Shown: positions 1-9,511, numbered from the stretch's first letter. The stretch is 64,000 nucleotides of DNA from Pseudoalteromonas luteoviolacea (GCF_018100925.1 NZ_JAGJEH010000011.1:62001-126000); one strand, 5' to 3'. The notes: generated from the sequence alone by a model not told the origin. Numbers and translations: made by a program.

Positions 1-2
1 GG

Positions 3-476
3 TCCGATATGATTCTGGCATTGTGGGTTGCCGGAAGAAAAAAGAAAGCACGAAAGAATCTTTGGTATTCGAGAAAATTAGATGCAGACTACTATTTAGC
101 AGATCAAGAGCGACTACCTGACTTTAATGAATGGCAAGCTATATACACACAAGGCCACACAGACAGAGATCTTTCTATATACCACGAGACTACGCAGCGA
201 CTTTACGTAGCCGATCTTTTTGTTAAAGTCAGAGGCCAGTTTATACCGCCCTACCCAATTTTTTACCCCAATCGTTATCGCAGATCACTACAAAGGATCC
301 GTAAGCTGAAACCGGCATCGATCATTTTGGCACACCAAGGTGAGATCCCATTTACTGATATTGACTTTGATCGCTTAGATCAACTTGCGCCCCAGATACC
401 TGTCACACATTGGCGCTCAGTCAAAGCGAAGACCAAAAAAGCCCTTGGCCTTCACCAATCTTTGCCACCTAAATAA
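3..476 (+). CDS. Metallo-beta-lactamase-fold hydrolase, C-terminal part (5' end outside window)
   Basis: The reading frame is open to the left edge, so this is the 3' portion of a longer gene. The visible ~158 residues hold the late part of a metallo-beta-lactamase-fold domain: a TQGHTDRDLSIYH stretch resembles the TPGHTxGSxxxY metal-binding strand, and AHQGEIPF near residue 112 resembles the final strand that supplies a conserved His. Family members are Zn-dependent hydrolases with many substrates (thioesters, glyoxalase II-type, lactones), so no substrate can be named. The first Met at position 9 is internal rather than a start. The gene converges on the kynureninase-like gene and overlaps its 3' end by 8 bp. 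Confidence 0.6.
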   Translation, partial: SDMILALWVAGRKKKARKNLWYSRKLDADYYLADQERLPDFNEWQAIYTQGHTDRDLSIYHETTQRLYVADLFVKVRGQFIPPYPIFYPNRYRRSLQRIRKLKPASIILAHQGEIPFTDIDFDRLDQLAPQIPVTHWRSVKAKTKKALGLHQSLPPK

Positions 477-1581
477 CGGATTTAATGACAGCGATGAAAC
501 GTTCAATGTCCGTTTTGTCGTTGTACACATGCGGTGATATACGCAGCCCATAACGACGTGTATCCACCGCGATGCCTTGCTGAGATAACTGATGTAAACA
601 CTCTTGCATATCATCAGGCACATTAACAATCGCGGTACCAGAGCAGCGCTTTTCAAACTGCGGCGATGAAATACACTCAGGTGGCAGTGCTTGCCAAATA
701 CGCTCTAGTAAAGCTAAGTTGTGATGACGAATATTTTCAATGCCAAATTGACACAATGTATCAATGCTATGTGCAGCCATCACGTAAGGAGCGACCGAAG
801 GCGTCCCACCCCAAAAACGTAATGCGGTGTCGTGAGCGGCAAAATGATGAATATCAAATTCAAACGGATCTTGATGAGAAAACCACCCGACATCTTTTGG
901 GGCGGAGTCAGCCAGTGACGCCGGAGAGACCCATAGAAAACCAGCTCCAGGTCCCCCACACAGCCACTTAACACATGAGCCCAGCACACAATCGGCCTGC
1001 CACGCAGCTAAATCTATTGCCAAAATCCCCGCAGATTGTGCAATATCGACAATCACCTTACATTGGTGCTGTTTTGCCAGTGATACGATCTCAGCAACAG
1101 GAGCTTGATGTCCCGTATTTGAGTAAACGTGACTGACAAAAACCAAATCGAAATGTGCCGTTAAATGCGACTGCCAAGTCGACATTGCACTCACATCTTC
1201 GCCAGCAGGAATAAAGCACAACTCAACATCTTCAAGTGCCTGCTGTAAAACAAACCCCATACTTGGAAAATCATCTTCACTGAGTAAGACTCGAATGCGA
1301 CGACCGCGCAGCGACGGCATACTCATTAACCACTTGGTCAAGCCACTCGACAAGTTTGTTTGTGGACAAAAATTGTCGGCGTGACCATTGAGCAGTTTGG
1401 CCAGTGCTTGGTTAAATTGCATAATGCCATCTAGCCACTGTGCCCAGGGCTCACGATTCTGCACCTGCCACGGCTGCATAAACTGACTGTGAAAGTGTTC
1501 AGGTGCACTCTTTAGCATACGCCCGACCGAATGACTCAACAAGTATGTTCCCTGCGGCATAAAAAAGTGATCAGCTTGCAT
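469..1581 (-). CDS. Kynureninase-like PLP enzyme (aminotransferase class V fold)
   Basis: This fold-type I PLP protein of about 370 residues belongs to the class V aminotransferase/kynureninase superfamily. The seen core is a PLP-pyridine Asp in VIVDIAQSAG followed by GSCVKWLCGGPGAGFLWV, whose Lys is the expected Schiff-base lysine. The D-x-S-AG...D...W...K-W-GGPG order matches kynureninases and kynureninase-like proteins. I chose the ATG at 1581 because GAGGTG lies just upstream; a GTG at 1593 has no ribosome site. The gene overlaps the upstream PrnB-like gene by 11 bp, so the two are probably translationally coupled. Known kynureninases cleave kynurenine to anthranilate plus alanine; whether this one does so or acts on another tryptophan-derived substrate is inference from its neighbour. 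Confidence 0.75.
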   Translation of the reverse strand: MQADHFFMPQGTYLLSHSVGRMLKSAPEHFHSQFMQPWQVQNREPWAQWLDGIMQFNQALAKLLNGHADNFCPQTNLSSGLTKWLMSMPSLRGRRIRVLLSEDDFPSMGFVLQQALEDVELCFIPAGEDVSAMSTWQSHLTAHFDLVFVSHVYSNTGHQAPVAEIVSLAKQHQCKVIVDIAQSAGILAIDLAAWQADCVLGSCVKWLCGGPGAGFLWVSPASLADSAPKDVGWFSHQDPFEFDIHHFAAHDTALRFWGGTPSVAPYVMAAHSIDTLCQFGIENIRHHNLALLERIWQALPPECISSPQFEKRCSGTAIVNVPDDMQECLHQLSQQGIAVDTRRYGLRISPHVYNDKTDIERFIAVIKSVI

Positions 1582-2764
1582 CTGGCACCTCACTCGACAC
1601 TAAGGTTTTACGCAGGGCTTGTAAATCATCATAGCGGGTATCAAGATCTGTGCGCTTTGCACCAGCCCGCTTGTCTCTCAGCGTTTCAAGCTGGGCCAGC
1701 AATACCTGTAATGGTGGCCCACTGGCAGTAACTTTGTCTAAATGCTGGTTAGCCAGCGCTTTCGCTGGACCGCAAATATATTTTTCAACTAATTGATTAT
1801 GATGCTGAATTGCCGTATCACCATGTAATTTGCACGCTTGTAAAAATACTTTTAACGCCGCTTGATACCAAGGCTCCTTGCACTGTGCCTGTGCCGCTAA
1901 AAAAGCATCCAATAAGTTGGGTAATCGCATACACTCTTTCAAAGTAGCCTGATCTTCCGGCATCATGTACAACAGCTTTTCAACGAGGATCTGAGCATAA
2001 TCGACATCATTCGCCTGACATAGACCCAGCATCATATCAATCACGTTGATCCCGGCAAAATCCCCGGCATTGGCTCCACGATAAACTTCTTTGCCAACTC
2101 GGTATGGTTTGTAATAAGGCCTGACAACATAAAAGAAAGACTCGGTATCCAATTGCTTAAACAGTGCTTGGTTCGAATTGATAACATCGACCAGTGCGCG
2201 TTTAACTTCCTCTAACAAGACTGGCGCCATTGGGTGTGAAATACCCAGAGGCTGAACTTTTAATAGCGCTTCTGCGGCCCGCTTGTAGGCTAAAATCCCA
2301 CGTGTGTTGTAGTCTATAAACAGCTTTTCAGCCGGATCGCTGGTAAAGCGCTTATACGTCCCATTAATTGCAGTATTGTGTGTTGTTAAATGCGCAGTTG
2401 CAAACCTAGGCGTTACACCTATTGATGAACCAATATGCATTGCTAGTGCAGAAGCAGCCTTTAATGGAGAATGTCGCTCTCTACTTGGCTCAGTCAACTC
2501 ATGTCGACGACATGCTGCCATATACAAGCCAACATTACCGAGTAAGTCAAACGCATTATCGAACCCCTCATCGGTATTACCCTCAGCGAGTAACGCCTCA
2601 ATAAAGTGCTGCCCCTGCAACAATAATTGCTGCTTTATCTCATCACCGACCCCTTCGACGTTGGCCGGATCAGCTTGTTCACGATAGATTGCCTCTAATT
2701 TATCGTTGAGCATGACAAACTCATTTCTTATCCAGAGGTCAAATTCTTGTGTTCGCTGTGTCAT
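1571..2764 (-). CDS. PrnB-like (DUF1864) haem-dioxygenase-superfamily protein
   Basis: This 397-residue protein matches the family related to monodechloroaminopyrrolnitrin synthase PrnB, part of the tryptophan 2,3-dioxygenase/indoleamine dioxygenase structural superfamily. Recognised segments are the N-terminal FDLWIRNEF, the ANVEGVGDEIK stretch, TDEGFDNAFDLLGNVGLY, RFATAHLTTHN, DYNTRGILAYKRAA, and RPYYKPYRVG followed by RGANAGDFAGIN. PrnB itself rearranges 7-chlorotryptophan to an aminophenylpyrrole in pyrrolnitrin synthesis. No halogenase or other prn gene is present, so the substrate is probably tryptophan or a relative, but this is unproven. An AGGA ribosome site precedes the ATG. It leads an operon with the kynureninase-like gene and is divergent from an Lrp/AsnC regulator, which fits control by an amino acid. 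Confidence 0.75.
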   Translation of the reverse strand: MTQRTQEFDLWIRNEFVMLNDKLEAIYREQADPANVEGVGDEIKQQLLLQGQHFIEALLAEGNTDEGFDNAFDLLGNVGLYMAACRRHELTEPSRERHSPLKAASALAMHIGSSIGVTPRFATAHLTTHNTAINGTYKRFTSDPAEKLFIDYNTRGILAYKRAAEALLKVQPLGISHPMAPVLLEEVKRALVDVINSNQALFKQLDTESFFYVVRPYYKPYRVGKEVYRGANAGDFAGINVIDMMLGLCQANDVDYAQILVEKLLYMMPEDQATLKECMRLPNLLDAFLAAQAQCKEPWYQAALKVFLQACKLHGDTAIQHHNQLVEKYICGPAKALANQHLDKVTASGPPLQVLLAQLETLRDKRAGAKRTDLDTRYDDLQALRKTLVSSEVPDAS

Positions 2765-2901
2765 TGTAAAAATCCTGAAAAATGCATCATTGTCAGGCTA
2801 ACAAAACATCGGCAGAGATATTTGCCAATTATTTATTAATCATTACACTCAAATAGTGGAATACCGACTTTTAATAATGAAAAGTAGCAGAATTAACTAA
2901 T

Positions 2902-3363
2902 ATGGCCGATATTGATAACAAAGATAGAATATTACTCAGTGCTTTACAGCAAAATGCACGGCTGAGTAACGCTGCACTTGCAGAGCAAGCAAGCTTGTCC
3001 GATACCCCCTGTTTGCGCCGAGTTAAAAAACTTCAGCAAGACGGTGTTATTTTGGGGTATCATGCCGATATTTCACCTCCAGCTGTTGGTTACTCTGTTT
3101 TAGTATATGCATTTATTCGCTTGACCAAAAACTCGGTTCAAGCTGCAGAAAGCTTCGAAAATCATGTCGACGCACTGAGACAAGTCAGGAGTTGCTCTGT
3201 GGTATCAGGCAGTCACGATTACTTGCTAGAAATTATCGCTGAAGACTTACCAAGTTATGAGCATTTTGTTAAACACAGCCTTGCGTCTTTAGAGTTTATT
3301 GCGGCTGTCGAATCAACCATAGTATTAAAGCAGACCTTTAATAAACGCGGAGTCCCTTTATGA
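2902..3363 (+). CDS. Lrp/AsnC family transcriptional regulator
   Basis: The 153-residue protein has the standard layout: an N-terminal winged helix-turn-helix (KDRILLSALQQNARLSNAALAEQASLSDTP, then CLRRVKKLQQDGVILGYHA) and a C-terminal RAM/AsnC ligand-binding domain from about residue 65 containing CSVVSGSHDYLLEI. Lrp/AsnC proteins form dimers and higher oligomers that respond to amino acids. The gene is transcribed away from the PrnB-like/kynureninase-like operon across a 137-bp gap, the usual arrangement for a local regulator. I infer that it controls that operon in response to an aromatic amino acid, but no operator is identifiable by eye. Confidence 0.88.
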   Translation: MADIDNKDRILLSALQQNARLSNAALAEQASLSDTPCLRRVKKLQQDGVILGYHADISPPAVGYSVLVYAFIRLTKNSVQAAESFENHVDALRQVRSCSVVSGSHDYLLEIIAEDLPSYEHFVKHSLASLEFIAAVESTIVLKQTFNKRGVPL

Positions 3364-3383
3364 GTCCAGTAGGCATGTAATCT

Positions 3384-6134
3384 ATGCACATTCAATTCCG
3401 CTCGCCAATTCACCATCTCCTTGCCTATATTGGCTTGGCGTTAGGCTATTTTGGTTTTGGAAAACTATTTACCCTAATCGCATTTCAAGATCAGGTACTA
3501 CCGATTTGGTTGCCAGCTGGTATAGCTTTAGTCGGCAGCTACTTATGGGGCTGGCGTTTTGCACCGGCGATTTTCATCGCCTCAGTTTTGTTTAACTGGA
3601 CTACCTACTTCGGATTAAAACCCCATATCCATAGTTACAGTGATATTTTGCAGGTTTCGATGGTCGCCACTGGCGCTGTAGTACAGGGGTTGATAGGTGG
3701 ATATTTGATGCGCTTCTGGTTAGGTGATCCGCTATTGATGCGCTCTAGAAAGAACATCGCTTACTATGTTTTGTTGGTGGGTATCATCGCCAATGTTGCA
3801 TCCGCCAATATCGGTATGCTGGCGCTCAGCCTCTTCAACCCGCTGTATGCGTTTTCGCAGCATTGGCAAAATGTCATTGCTTGGTGGCTAGGCGATAGTT
3901 TAGGTATTTTAATATTTACACCTCTGTTGCTTATGCTGCTCAATTTAACTGTATTTGAGCCGCGTAATTATCAACACAAACGTATTATCTTGGCTACTTG
4001 CTCAATACTCTTGCTCTCTGTGACTGCCACCACATACCTCTACAATCAAGGTAACCTTAAAGCGGCACAAAGAGAAGCACAACGCGAAGTGAATATCATT
4101 GAAAATGTCGTATTGCGCCATGTAAACCTGAGCATGTTGGCAGTGCAAGGTGTTGCTGCTAAATTGCAGTCTTTGCCTCAATTCGACCAAACCAAATTTA
4201 TGCAAATCGCTGAGCAACAAAGGGCACGTTATCCATTTTTGTTTGCGGTTTCTTGGGGACAGCGCATCGCGCAATCCCACGCGAACGATTTACAATCCGA
4301 GCTCAACGTTCTTTATCGCAACGAAGTAAAATTGCACGGCTTGCCTTTGAATCAAAGGGACCCCATGGTGGTCGTGAAATATGTCTCGCCTCAAGCTGAA
4401 AACTTTGCTTCCTTAGGCTTTAATATATACTCCAGAGCCAACCGCAAAGCAGCATTGGAAGATCCAGAAATCATTTTGCAGCCAAGAGCAACAAACGTGG
4501 TCAAATTGGTACAAACTCACCCTGCGAAACCTGCCTATGTGCTCTTTTCACCGGTATTTCGTCAAAATGCAACGACACCGCAAACCATTAATGCAGATAT
4601 TGTCGGCTATGCAATTGGCGTTGTACAAACGGATGTTTTGCTAACTTCTGTATTAAAAACGACACTGGGAAATAATTACGACCTCGCATTTTATGACGGC
4701 AACAGTGAAACGCCTTTTTTCAGCAACTATGATCTTGCGCAAAAGCCCTATAACGCAGATACGCACTACAACACCCAAATTCATTTTGCGGGTCAAACTT
4801 GGCGCTTAACCTTAGCCATTAAAGATAGTTACATCAGCAACTTAAACCACCAGCAAACCATTTGGCTGCTAACGATACAACTCAGTATATGCGCATTAAT
4901 CACCTTTATTGTGCTGCTTTATAACTATCAAAATATAGCCCTTAACCATTTGGTTGCGGCACGGACCGAGTCGCTCAATGTTGCATTGCAAGATGCGCAA
5001 AAAGCGAATCACGCGAAAAGCCGTTTTCTCGCCAATATGAGTCATGAAATTAGAACCCCACTCAATGCTGTTATTGGCTTCGCGTCACTGGCCAATACCA
5101 CACAATCTGTAGATACCTTGAAAAAATATGTCACGAATATTGATATGGCAGCCAAAACTCTACTCGGCTTGGTCAATGATATTCTCGATATCACCAAGAT
5201 TGAGTCGAACAAGCTGCACTTAGAGCGACGTGACTTCGACCTCCAACAGTTGCTCACTCGCGTAGACAGTTTATTCGCTACGAGTGCAAAAGAGAAAAAC
5301 CTACAATGGCGACTGCACAGCAATGTTGAGCATGCTGTCTGGCTCAAAGGTGACGAACTTAGAATTGAGCAAATTCTGATAAACCTTTGCAGTAATGCCA
5401 TTAAATTTACTGATTCAGGTCAAGTTGGCCTGCACTGTGAAGTAACCGAGAGTCAATCCGATTATCGCGTGCAATTTATTATTTCTGATTCAGGCATCGG
5501 TATTGACGCCACACATCTAGCCCATATCTTTGCGCCATTTGTTCAAGCGGATGACTCTACATCGCGGCGCTTTGGTGGAACCGGTTTAGGGCTGGCAATT
5601 TGCAAAGAATTAAGTGACATGATGGGTGGCAATTTATCCGTTGAAAGTCAACTTGATGTGGGTAGCCAATTTCACTTTTCACTGCGCTGCCCTTTTGGTG
5701 AAGCCCATAGCAATCAATTACCTGATTTCGATGAAACAAACATCGCAACACTGTCTATATTGGTCGCCGAAGATAACCCTGTGAATCAGATCGTGATTAA
5801 GTCAATGCTTGACTCTTTTGACATCTCTTATCAACTGGTTGATAATGGTCAACAAGCTGTAGCACTTGCTCAACAACAGTCGTTTGATTTAATTTTGATG
5901 GATTGCCAAATGCCTGTATTAGACGGTTATCAAGCAACGACCACATTACGGCAACAATTCGATCAGCAAACACTCCCTATTGTCGCGTTGACCGCCGATG
6001 TCATGCCTGAAGATAAAGCGTATGCGCTGGCTATTGGCTTTAATAGCCACCTTGCAAAACCGCTTGATCGCGATAAGCTAGGGGCATGTCTGGCCCACTA
6101 CGCAAAAACATGCTCAAAAAATTCATCGGCTTAA
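3384..6134 (+). CDS. MASE1-CHASE hybrid sensor histidine kinase with receiver domain
   Basis: A 916-residue membrane-bound hybrid kinase. Residues ~10-215 form a multi-helix MASE1-type membrane sensor (PIWLPAGIAL and GWRFAPAIFIAS are typical). Residues ~230-480 are a periplasmic CHASE-like ligand-binding region, followed by another membrane segment near 490-515. The dimerisation/phosphoacceptor domain holds SHEIRTPLNAVIGF with His554. The ATPase domain shows the N box INLCSNAIKFT, G1 DSGIGID and G2 GGTGLGLAICKEL. A C-terminal receiver (ILVAEDNPVNQ to LAKPLD) has the phosphoacceptor Asp840 in LMDCQMP. No Hpt domain is present, so a separate phosphotransfer protein is probably used. The hydrolase gene overlaps its 3' end, suggesting co-transcription. 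The ligand is unknown. Confidence 0.93.
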   Translation: MHIQFRSPIHHLLAYIGLALGYFGFGKLFTLIAFQDQVLPIWLPAGIALVGSYLWGWRFAPAIFIASVLFNWTTYFGLKPHIHSYSDILQVSMVATGAVVQGLIGGYLMRFWLGDPLLMRSRKNIAYYVLLVGIIANVASANIGMLALSLFNPLYAFSQHWQNVIAWWLGDSLGILIFTPLLLMLLNLTVFEPRNYQHKRIILATCSILLLSVTATTYLYNQGNLKAAQREAQREVNIIENVVLRHVNLSMLAVQGVAAKLQSLPQFDQTKFMQIAEQQRARYPFLFAVSWGQRIAQSHANDLQSELNVLYRNEVKLHGLPLNQRDPMVVVKYVSPQAENFASLGFNIYSRANRKAALEDPEIILQPRATNVVKLVQTHPAKPAYVLFSPVFRQNATTPQTINADIVGYAIGVVQTDVLLTSVLKTTLGNNYDLAFYDGNSETPFFSNYDLAQKPYNADTHYNTQIHFAGQTWRLTLAIKDSYISNLNHQQTIWLLTIQLSICALITFIVLLYNYQNIALNHLVAARTESLNVALQDAQKANHAKSRFLANMSHEIRTPLNAVIGFASLANTTQSVDTLKKYVTNIDMAAKTLLGLVNDILDITKIESNKLHLERRDFDLQQLLTRVDSLFATSAKEKNLQWRLHSNVEHAVWLKGDELRIEQILINLCSNAIKFTDSGQVGLHCEVTESQSDYRVQFIISDSGIGIDATHLAHIFAPFVQADDSTSRRFGGTGLGLAICKELSDMMGGNLSVESQLDVGSQFHFSLRCPFGEAHSNQLPDFDETNIATLSILVAEDNPVNQIVIKSMLDSFDISYQLVDNGQQAVALAQQQSFDLILMDCQMPVLDGYQATTTLRQQFDQQTLPIVALTADVMPEDKAYALAIGFNSHLAKPLDRDKLGACLAHYAKTCSKNSSA

Positions 6135-7381
6135 TCTCGGCACTGTGTGCAATCGGTGCCGTCGCACAAGATTGCACTACACTGCCTAAAAACCATCAAC
6201 AATACCTAACTGGCATGACGACTGGTGAATATCGCTACGCGAATCAAATTGGTTCAGCAGTGCTTACACTGAATAAAAAGATGCAGTATAGCGAGTATAT
6301 TCAGGCAACAAACACCTTGATCGCAGCCCGTAACAAAAGAGCAAACCAGCCTTGCCCACTGCCAGTTGTTGCACAAAATACGGCTAAAATACGCCGAGTA
6401 ATTGACCACATCGCTCCTTATCAGCTACTGCACGCCAATCAAAACAAAGCCATCTTACTGATCCATGGCTTAACCGACTCCCCTTATATTTTTAGTTCAA
6501 TCGCACAAGACTTGTATCAACAAGGCTTTAATGTCAGAACCTTACTGTTGCCAGGTCACGGTACTGCTGCCGATGATTTACGCCGTGTTCAATATCAGGA
6601 TTGGCAACAGCACGTACGCTATGCCATCGAACGTACAAGCACAGACTTTGACCAGTTTGCAGTCATGGGCTTTTCTACCGGTGCGGCTTTGGCTACGCTG
6701 GATATCGCCAAATATACGCCAGCTAATCTCAAAGCGCTGGTCCTGATAGCCCCGGCGACAGAGTCCCATAACAAAAACAGTGGATTAGCGCAGTGGGTTG
6801 ATTGGCTGCCCTTTATGGATTGGCTTGATAAAGATGCAGATCTTGATTTTGCCAAGTATGAATCATTCCCGCTGGCAGCTGCCGCACTTGTTCATGATGT
6901 GATGGTTGATATGATGCAAACACCAGTCCCGACAGATCTACCCATCTTAACCATAATGAGCCAAGTCGATGCGACTATAGACAGCCAAGCAACCATGCGC
7001 TTGTTAACGCGCTGGGCTAAACAACATAGTGCACCGATGGCGTTGAGGCTATATGCCGAACAGCCTGTGGCTGTGCCTGATACCATCAAAACAACACAGA
7101 TCAGCAAATTAGATGGGGTCGTTGACATGTCGCATATCGGTTTACTTATTCCAAAAGAGCACCCCTACTACGGCTTGCATGGTGCCTACCGCCATTGTGG
7201 TAGCTACTTTGAAGACGCACAAGCCTATCGTGCGTGTAAGTCAGCTGACAACATCACCTATGGTGAACACCACGAGCGCAATAGAGCAGCCTATCAACCT
7301 TTTGCGCGCGTTACATTTAACCCTGACTACACAGGTATGACTGATCAACTTATTGAGTTCTTAAACGCCCATGTCAACTGA
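6086..7381 (+). CDS. Secreted alpha/beta hydrolase (carboxylesterase/lipase-like)
   Basis: This 431-residue alpha/beta-hydrolase has an oxyanion-hole strand AILLIHGLTDSP, a nucleophile elbow GFSTGAA with Ser197, and late residues consistent with the Asp/His positions (TIMSQVDATID, VVDMSHIGLL). A cleavable signal peptide is visible if translation starts at the second Met at 6110 (MLKKFIGLISALCAIGAVAQ), so the true start may be 6110; AGGGG lies only three bases before the ATG at 6086. The gene begins inside the hybrid-kinase gene and ends 11 bp inside the FemAB-like gene, so the three probably form one transcript. A periplasmic or extracellular esterase role is inferred; the substrate is unknown. 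Confidence 0.82.
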   Translation: MSGPLRKNMLKKFIGLISALCAIGAVAQDCTTLPKNHQQYLTGMTTGEYRYANQIGSAVLTLNKKMQYSEYIQATNTLIAARNKRANQPCPLPVVAQNTAKIRRVIDHIAPYQLLHANQNKAILLIHGLTDSPYIFSSIAQDLYQQGFNVRTLLLPGHGTAADDLRRVQYQDWQQHVRYAIERTSTDFDQFAVMGFSTGAALATLDIAKYTPANLKALVLIAPATESHNKNSGLAQWVDWLPFMDWLDKDADLDFAKYESFPLAAAALVHDVMVDMMQTPVPTDLPILTIMSQVDATIDSQATMRLLTRWAKQHSAPMALRLYAEQPVAVPDTIKTTQISKLDGVVDMSHIGLLIPKEHPYYGLHGAYRHCGSYFEDAQAYRACKSADNITYGEHHERNRAAYQPFARVTFNPDYTGMTDQLIEFLNAHVN

Positions 7382-8531
7382 ACAATTTAATCATCAATTT
7401 ATTTCTAGGATTAGTGAAGTTGCCCAATGCGATTGGCAACGGCTCGCAGGCCGTAGCTTGTTTACCAGTTATGCTTGGCTTGGCGCACTAGAAAGCAGTG
7501 GCAGTGTCTCTAAGCAGACAGGTTGGCAACCATACCATCTCGTGATCTACCAGCAAGGTAACAGCCAACCCTTTGCTATTTTGCCCGGCTATATAAAAAG
7601 TCATTCCTATGGTGAGTATGTCTTTGACTGGGCATGGGCCGAAGCCTACGAGCGCCATCAACTTGAATACTACCCCAAATGGCTCTGTGGCGTCCCTTTT
7701 ACACCGGTCGTGGGTACTAGGTTATTGTGTAAAACACCAACTGAGTCTTTGTATCAATATATTCAATCGGCATTGAATGAAGCGACGGTACAACACGACT
7801 GGTCCGGGTGGCATGTTAACTTCCCTTCAGCAGCTGAAGATTGGTCTAATACCCGATTACTTGAACGACACGGGGTGCAATTTCACTGGCACAACCAGCA
7901 ATATGCCGACTTCGATGCGTTTTTGGCGACAATGAAAGCGCGAAAACGCAAGATGATTAAAAAAGAGCGCGACAAGATAACCCAATCTCAACTCACTATT
8001 GTCTGGTTAGATAAATCGAGCATCAATAAAGAAATTATCGACCTGTTTTACCAATGTTACTGCCACACATATCGCAAACGCTCTGGACACAATGGTTATT
8101 TAACACGGGCATTTTTTGACCTCTTATTCACAGCGATACCTGAGCAGATAAAGCTGTGTTGTGCATATCGAAAGGATACTCAAGCTGATATTCGTAACTT
8201 TGTTGCTGCCAGTTTATATTTACAGGATGAAGACACTTTATACGGAAGATATTGGGGTGCACTTGAGCATAGTGAGCACTTACATTTTGAGCTGTGTTAC
8301 TATCAGGGAATAGACTACGCCATCAGCCACAAGCTCGCGCGTTTCGACGCTGGCGCTCAGGGTGAACACAAGCTACTGAGGGGCTTTGAACCTGTCTTAA
8401 CCCACTCATATCACACTATTTGCCACCCCTTGTTTAATCAAGCAATTGACAACTTTATCAATACAGAGCGCTCGCAAATTGCACACTATGCGCTGCAGTG
8501 TAAAGCATTATTGCCCTATAAAACACAATAA
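7371..8531 (+). CDS. FemAB-like (DUF482) acyltransferase
   Basis: A 386-residue member of the COG3146/DUF482 group, distantly related to FemAB/GNAT aminoacyl and acyl transferases. The diagnostic N-terminal block is present (EYVFDWAWAEAYERH, then EYYPKWLCGVPFTPV and GTRLL), as is the C-terminal GRYWG...HFELCYYQGIDYAI...RFDAGAQGEHKLLRGFEP block. The biochemical role of this group is not established; transfer of an amino acid or acyl group to a cell-envelope or small-molecule acceptor is inferred from the fold. It overlaps the hydrolase upstream and is convergent with the methyltransferase gene, with 24 bp of 3' overlap. Confidence 0.88.
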   Translation: MSTEQFNHQFISRISEVAQCDWQRLAGRSLFTSYAWLGALESSGSVSKQTGWQPYHLVIYQQGNSQPFAILPGYIKSHSYGEYVFDWAWAEAYERHQLEYYPKWLCGVPFTPVVGTRLLCKTPTESLYQYIQSALNEATVQHDWSGWHVNFPSAAEDWSNTRLLERHGVQFHWHNQQYADFDAFLATMKARKRKMIKKERDKITQSQLTIVWLDKSSINKEIIDLFYQCYCHTYRKRSGHNGYLTRAFFDLLFTAIPEQIKLCCAYRKDTQADIRNFVAASLYLQDEDTLYGRYWGALEHSEHLHFELCYYQGIDYAISHKLARFDAGAQGEHKLLRGFEPVLTHSYHTICHPLFNQAIDNFINTERSQIAHYALQCKALLPYKTQ

Positions 8532-9098
8532 ACGGTTATTGGCAGGCATCGCATGATCTGCCTCTAGCTCTAGCCCAGCAGCCTGTGCCAAATCAACAAT
8601 CCACTCGATATCTCTGATCCCACTGTTGGGGTCTCGGGATTTTAAAAATGCATCAAACTCCGCATTGCTCACAGATGTATACTGACCTTGATAATTGAAT
8701 GGACCATAGACTACAACCTTGCCGTGCGGAGAGAGATGACGCTTTACTCCTTCGAAAAAGCGTACCACCAACTGAGGTGAAACAATATGAAAGGTATTCG
8801 CAGTATAGATCGCAGGTACCTGCTCAACAGGCCAATGCTGCGTTAAATCCAACGTTATTGGTCGCCGCAGATTGTCTAATTGCGCCTCGTCACACCACTG
8901 CGTAATACCGGCATGATTACATGCTAAATCAGACGTTTGCCATACAACTTCAGGCAATGCTTGGGCAAAGTGTACCGCGTGCTGACCTGTGCCAGACCCC
9001 ACTTCCAATACAGAGCTGATATTGCTAATGAATGGGGCCAACAACGCTAGAATTGGATCTTTATTATTTTCACATGCCTGAGAAAAAGGTTTTGTCAT
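8508..9098 (-). CDS. DUF938 class I SAM-dependent methyltransferase
   Basis: The ~196-residue protein is a DUF938-family Rossmann methyltransferase. It begins with FSQACENNKDPILALL and contains the SAM-binding motif I VLEVGSGTGQHAVHFA, WQTSDL, the AIYTANTFHIV stretch and a GKVVVYGPFNYQGQYTS motif typical of the family. The start was set at the ATG at 9098 because AGGTGC lies five bases upstream; the frame continues 60 bases further up without a better site. The substrate is unknown. The gene is convergent with the FemAB-like gene and its last bases overlap it. Confidence 0.88.
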   Translation of the reverse strand: MTKPFSQACENNKDPILALLAPFISNISSVLEVGSGTGQHAVHFAQALPEVVWQTSDLACNHAGITQWCDEAQLDNLRRPITLDLTQHWPVEQVPAIYTANTFHIVSPQLVVRFFEGVKRHLSPHGKVVVYGPFNYQGQYTSVSNAEFDAFLKSRDPNSGIRDIEWIVDLAQAAGLELEADHAMPANNRLLCFIGQ

Positions 9099-9295
9099 AT
9101 TGCACCTATTTAGATCGAACCTGCGCCGAAATAGCGCATTATGCTTTGCATTTTGCAACGACCATATCGTGATGTCTATTTACTTCACTGATTCATATGG
9201 ATAAAAAAACTCTGGTATATGGTATGCAAAAAACATTGGTATTGACTATAAGTACCTAGTGTACCCGTTCAAATACCCTGTATGGAGATATAAAT

Positions 9296-9466
9296 ATGAA
9301 ATATTCAAAAGTGACGCATATGCCCAATCAAAGCTTAGGTCATATTCCAGAGCCCGTTAACACTGAGTCAAAGCAAACTTACCAACAAGAAGTCGCAGAC
9401 TTGCTGAGCAGTAAAGAGCAGGAAAAAGAGCAGACAACTGAACAATTTATCTTGGGATATAACTAA
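9296..9466 (+). CDS. Small 56-residue hydrophilic protein
   Basis: An ATG at 9296 is preceded by TGGAG eight bases upstream and opens a 56-codon frame ending in TAA at 9464-9466. The product begins MKYSKVTHMPNQSL and ends TEQFILGYN. It is soluble, rich in Gln, Glu and Ser, and has a short QEKEQTTEQ run. It has no signal peptide or membrane segment and I do not recognise its family. The good ribosome site and isolated position argue that it is translated; its shortness keeps this uncertain. It lies just upstream of the Fur palindrome of the fumC operon. Confidence 0.5.
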   Translation: MKYSKVTHMPNQSLGHIPEPVNTESKQTYQQEVADLLSSKEQEKEQTTEQFILGYN

Positions 9467-9511
9467 CATACTGGCTCGACCTACAATCCGCATAAGGGTT
9501 GCTAATCTCCT

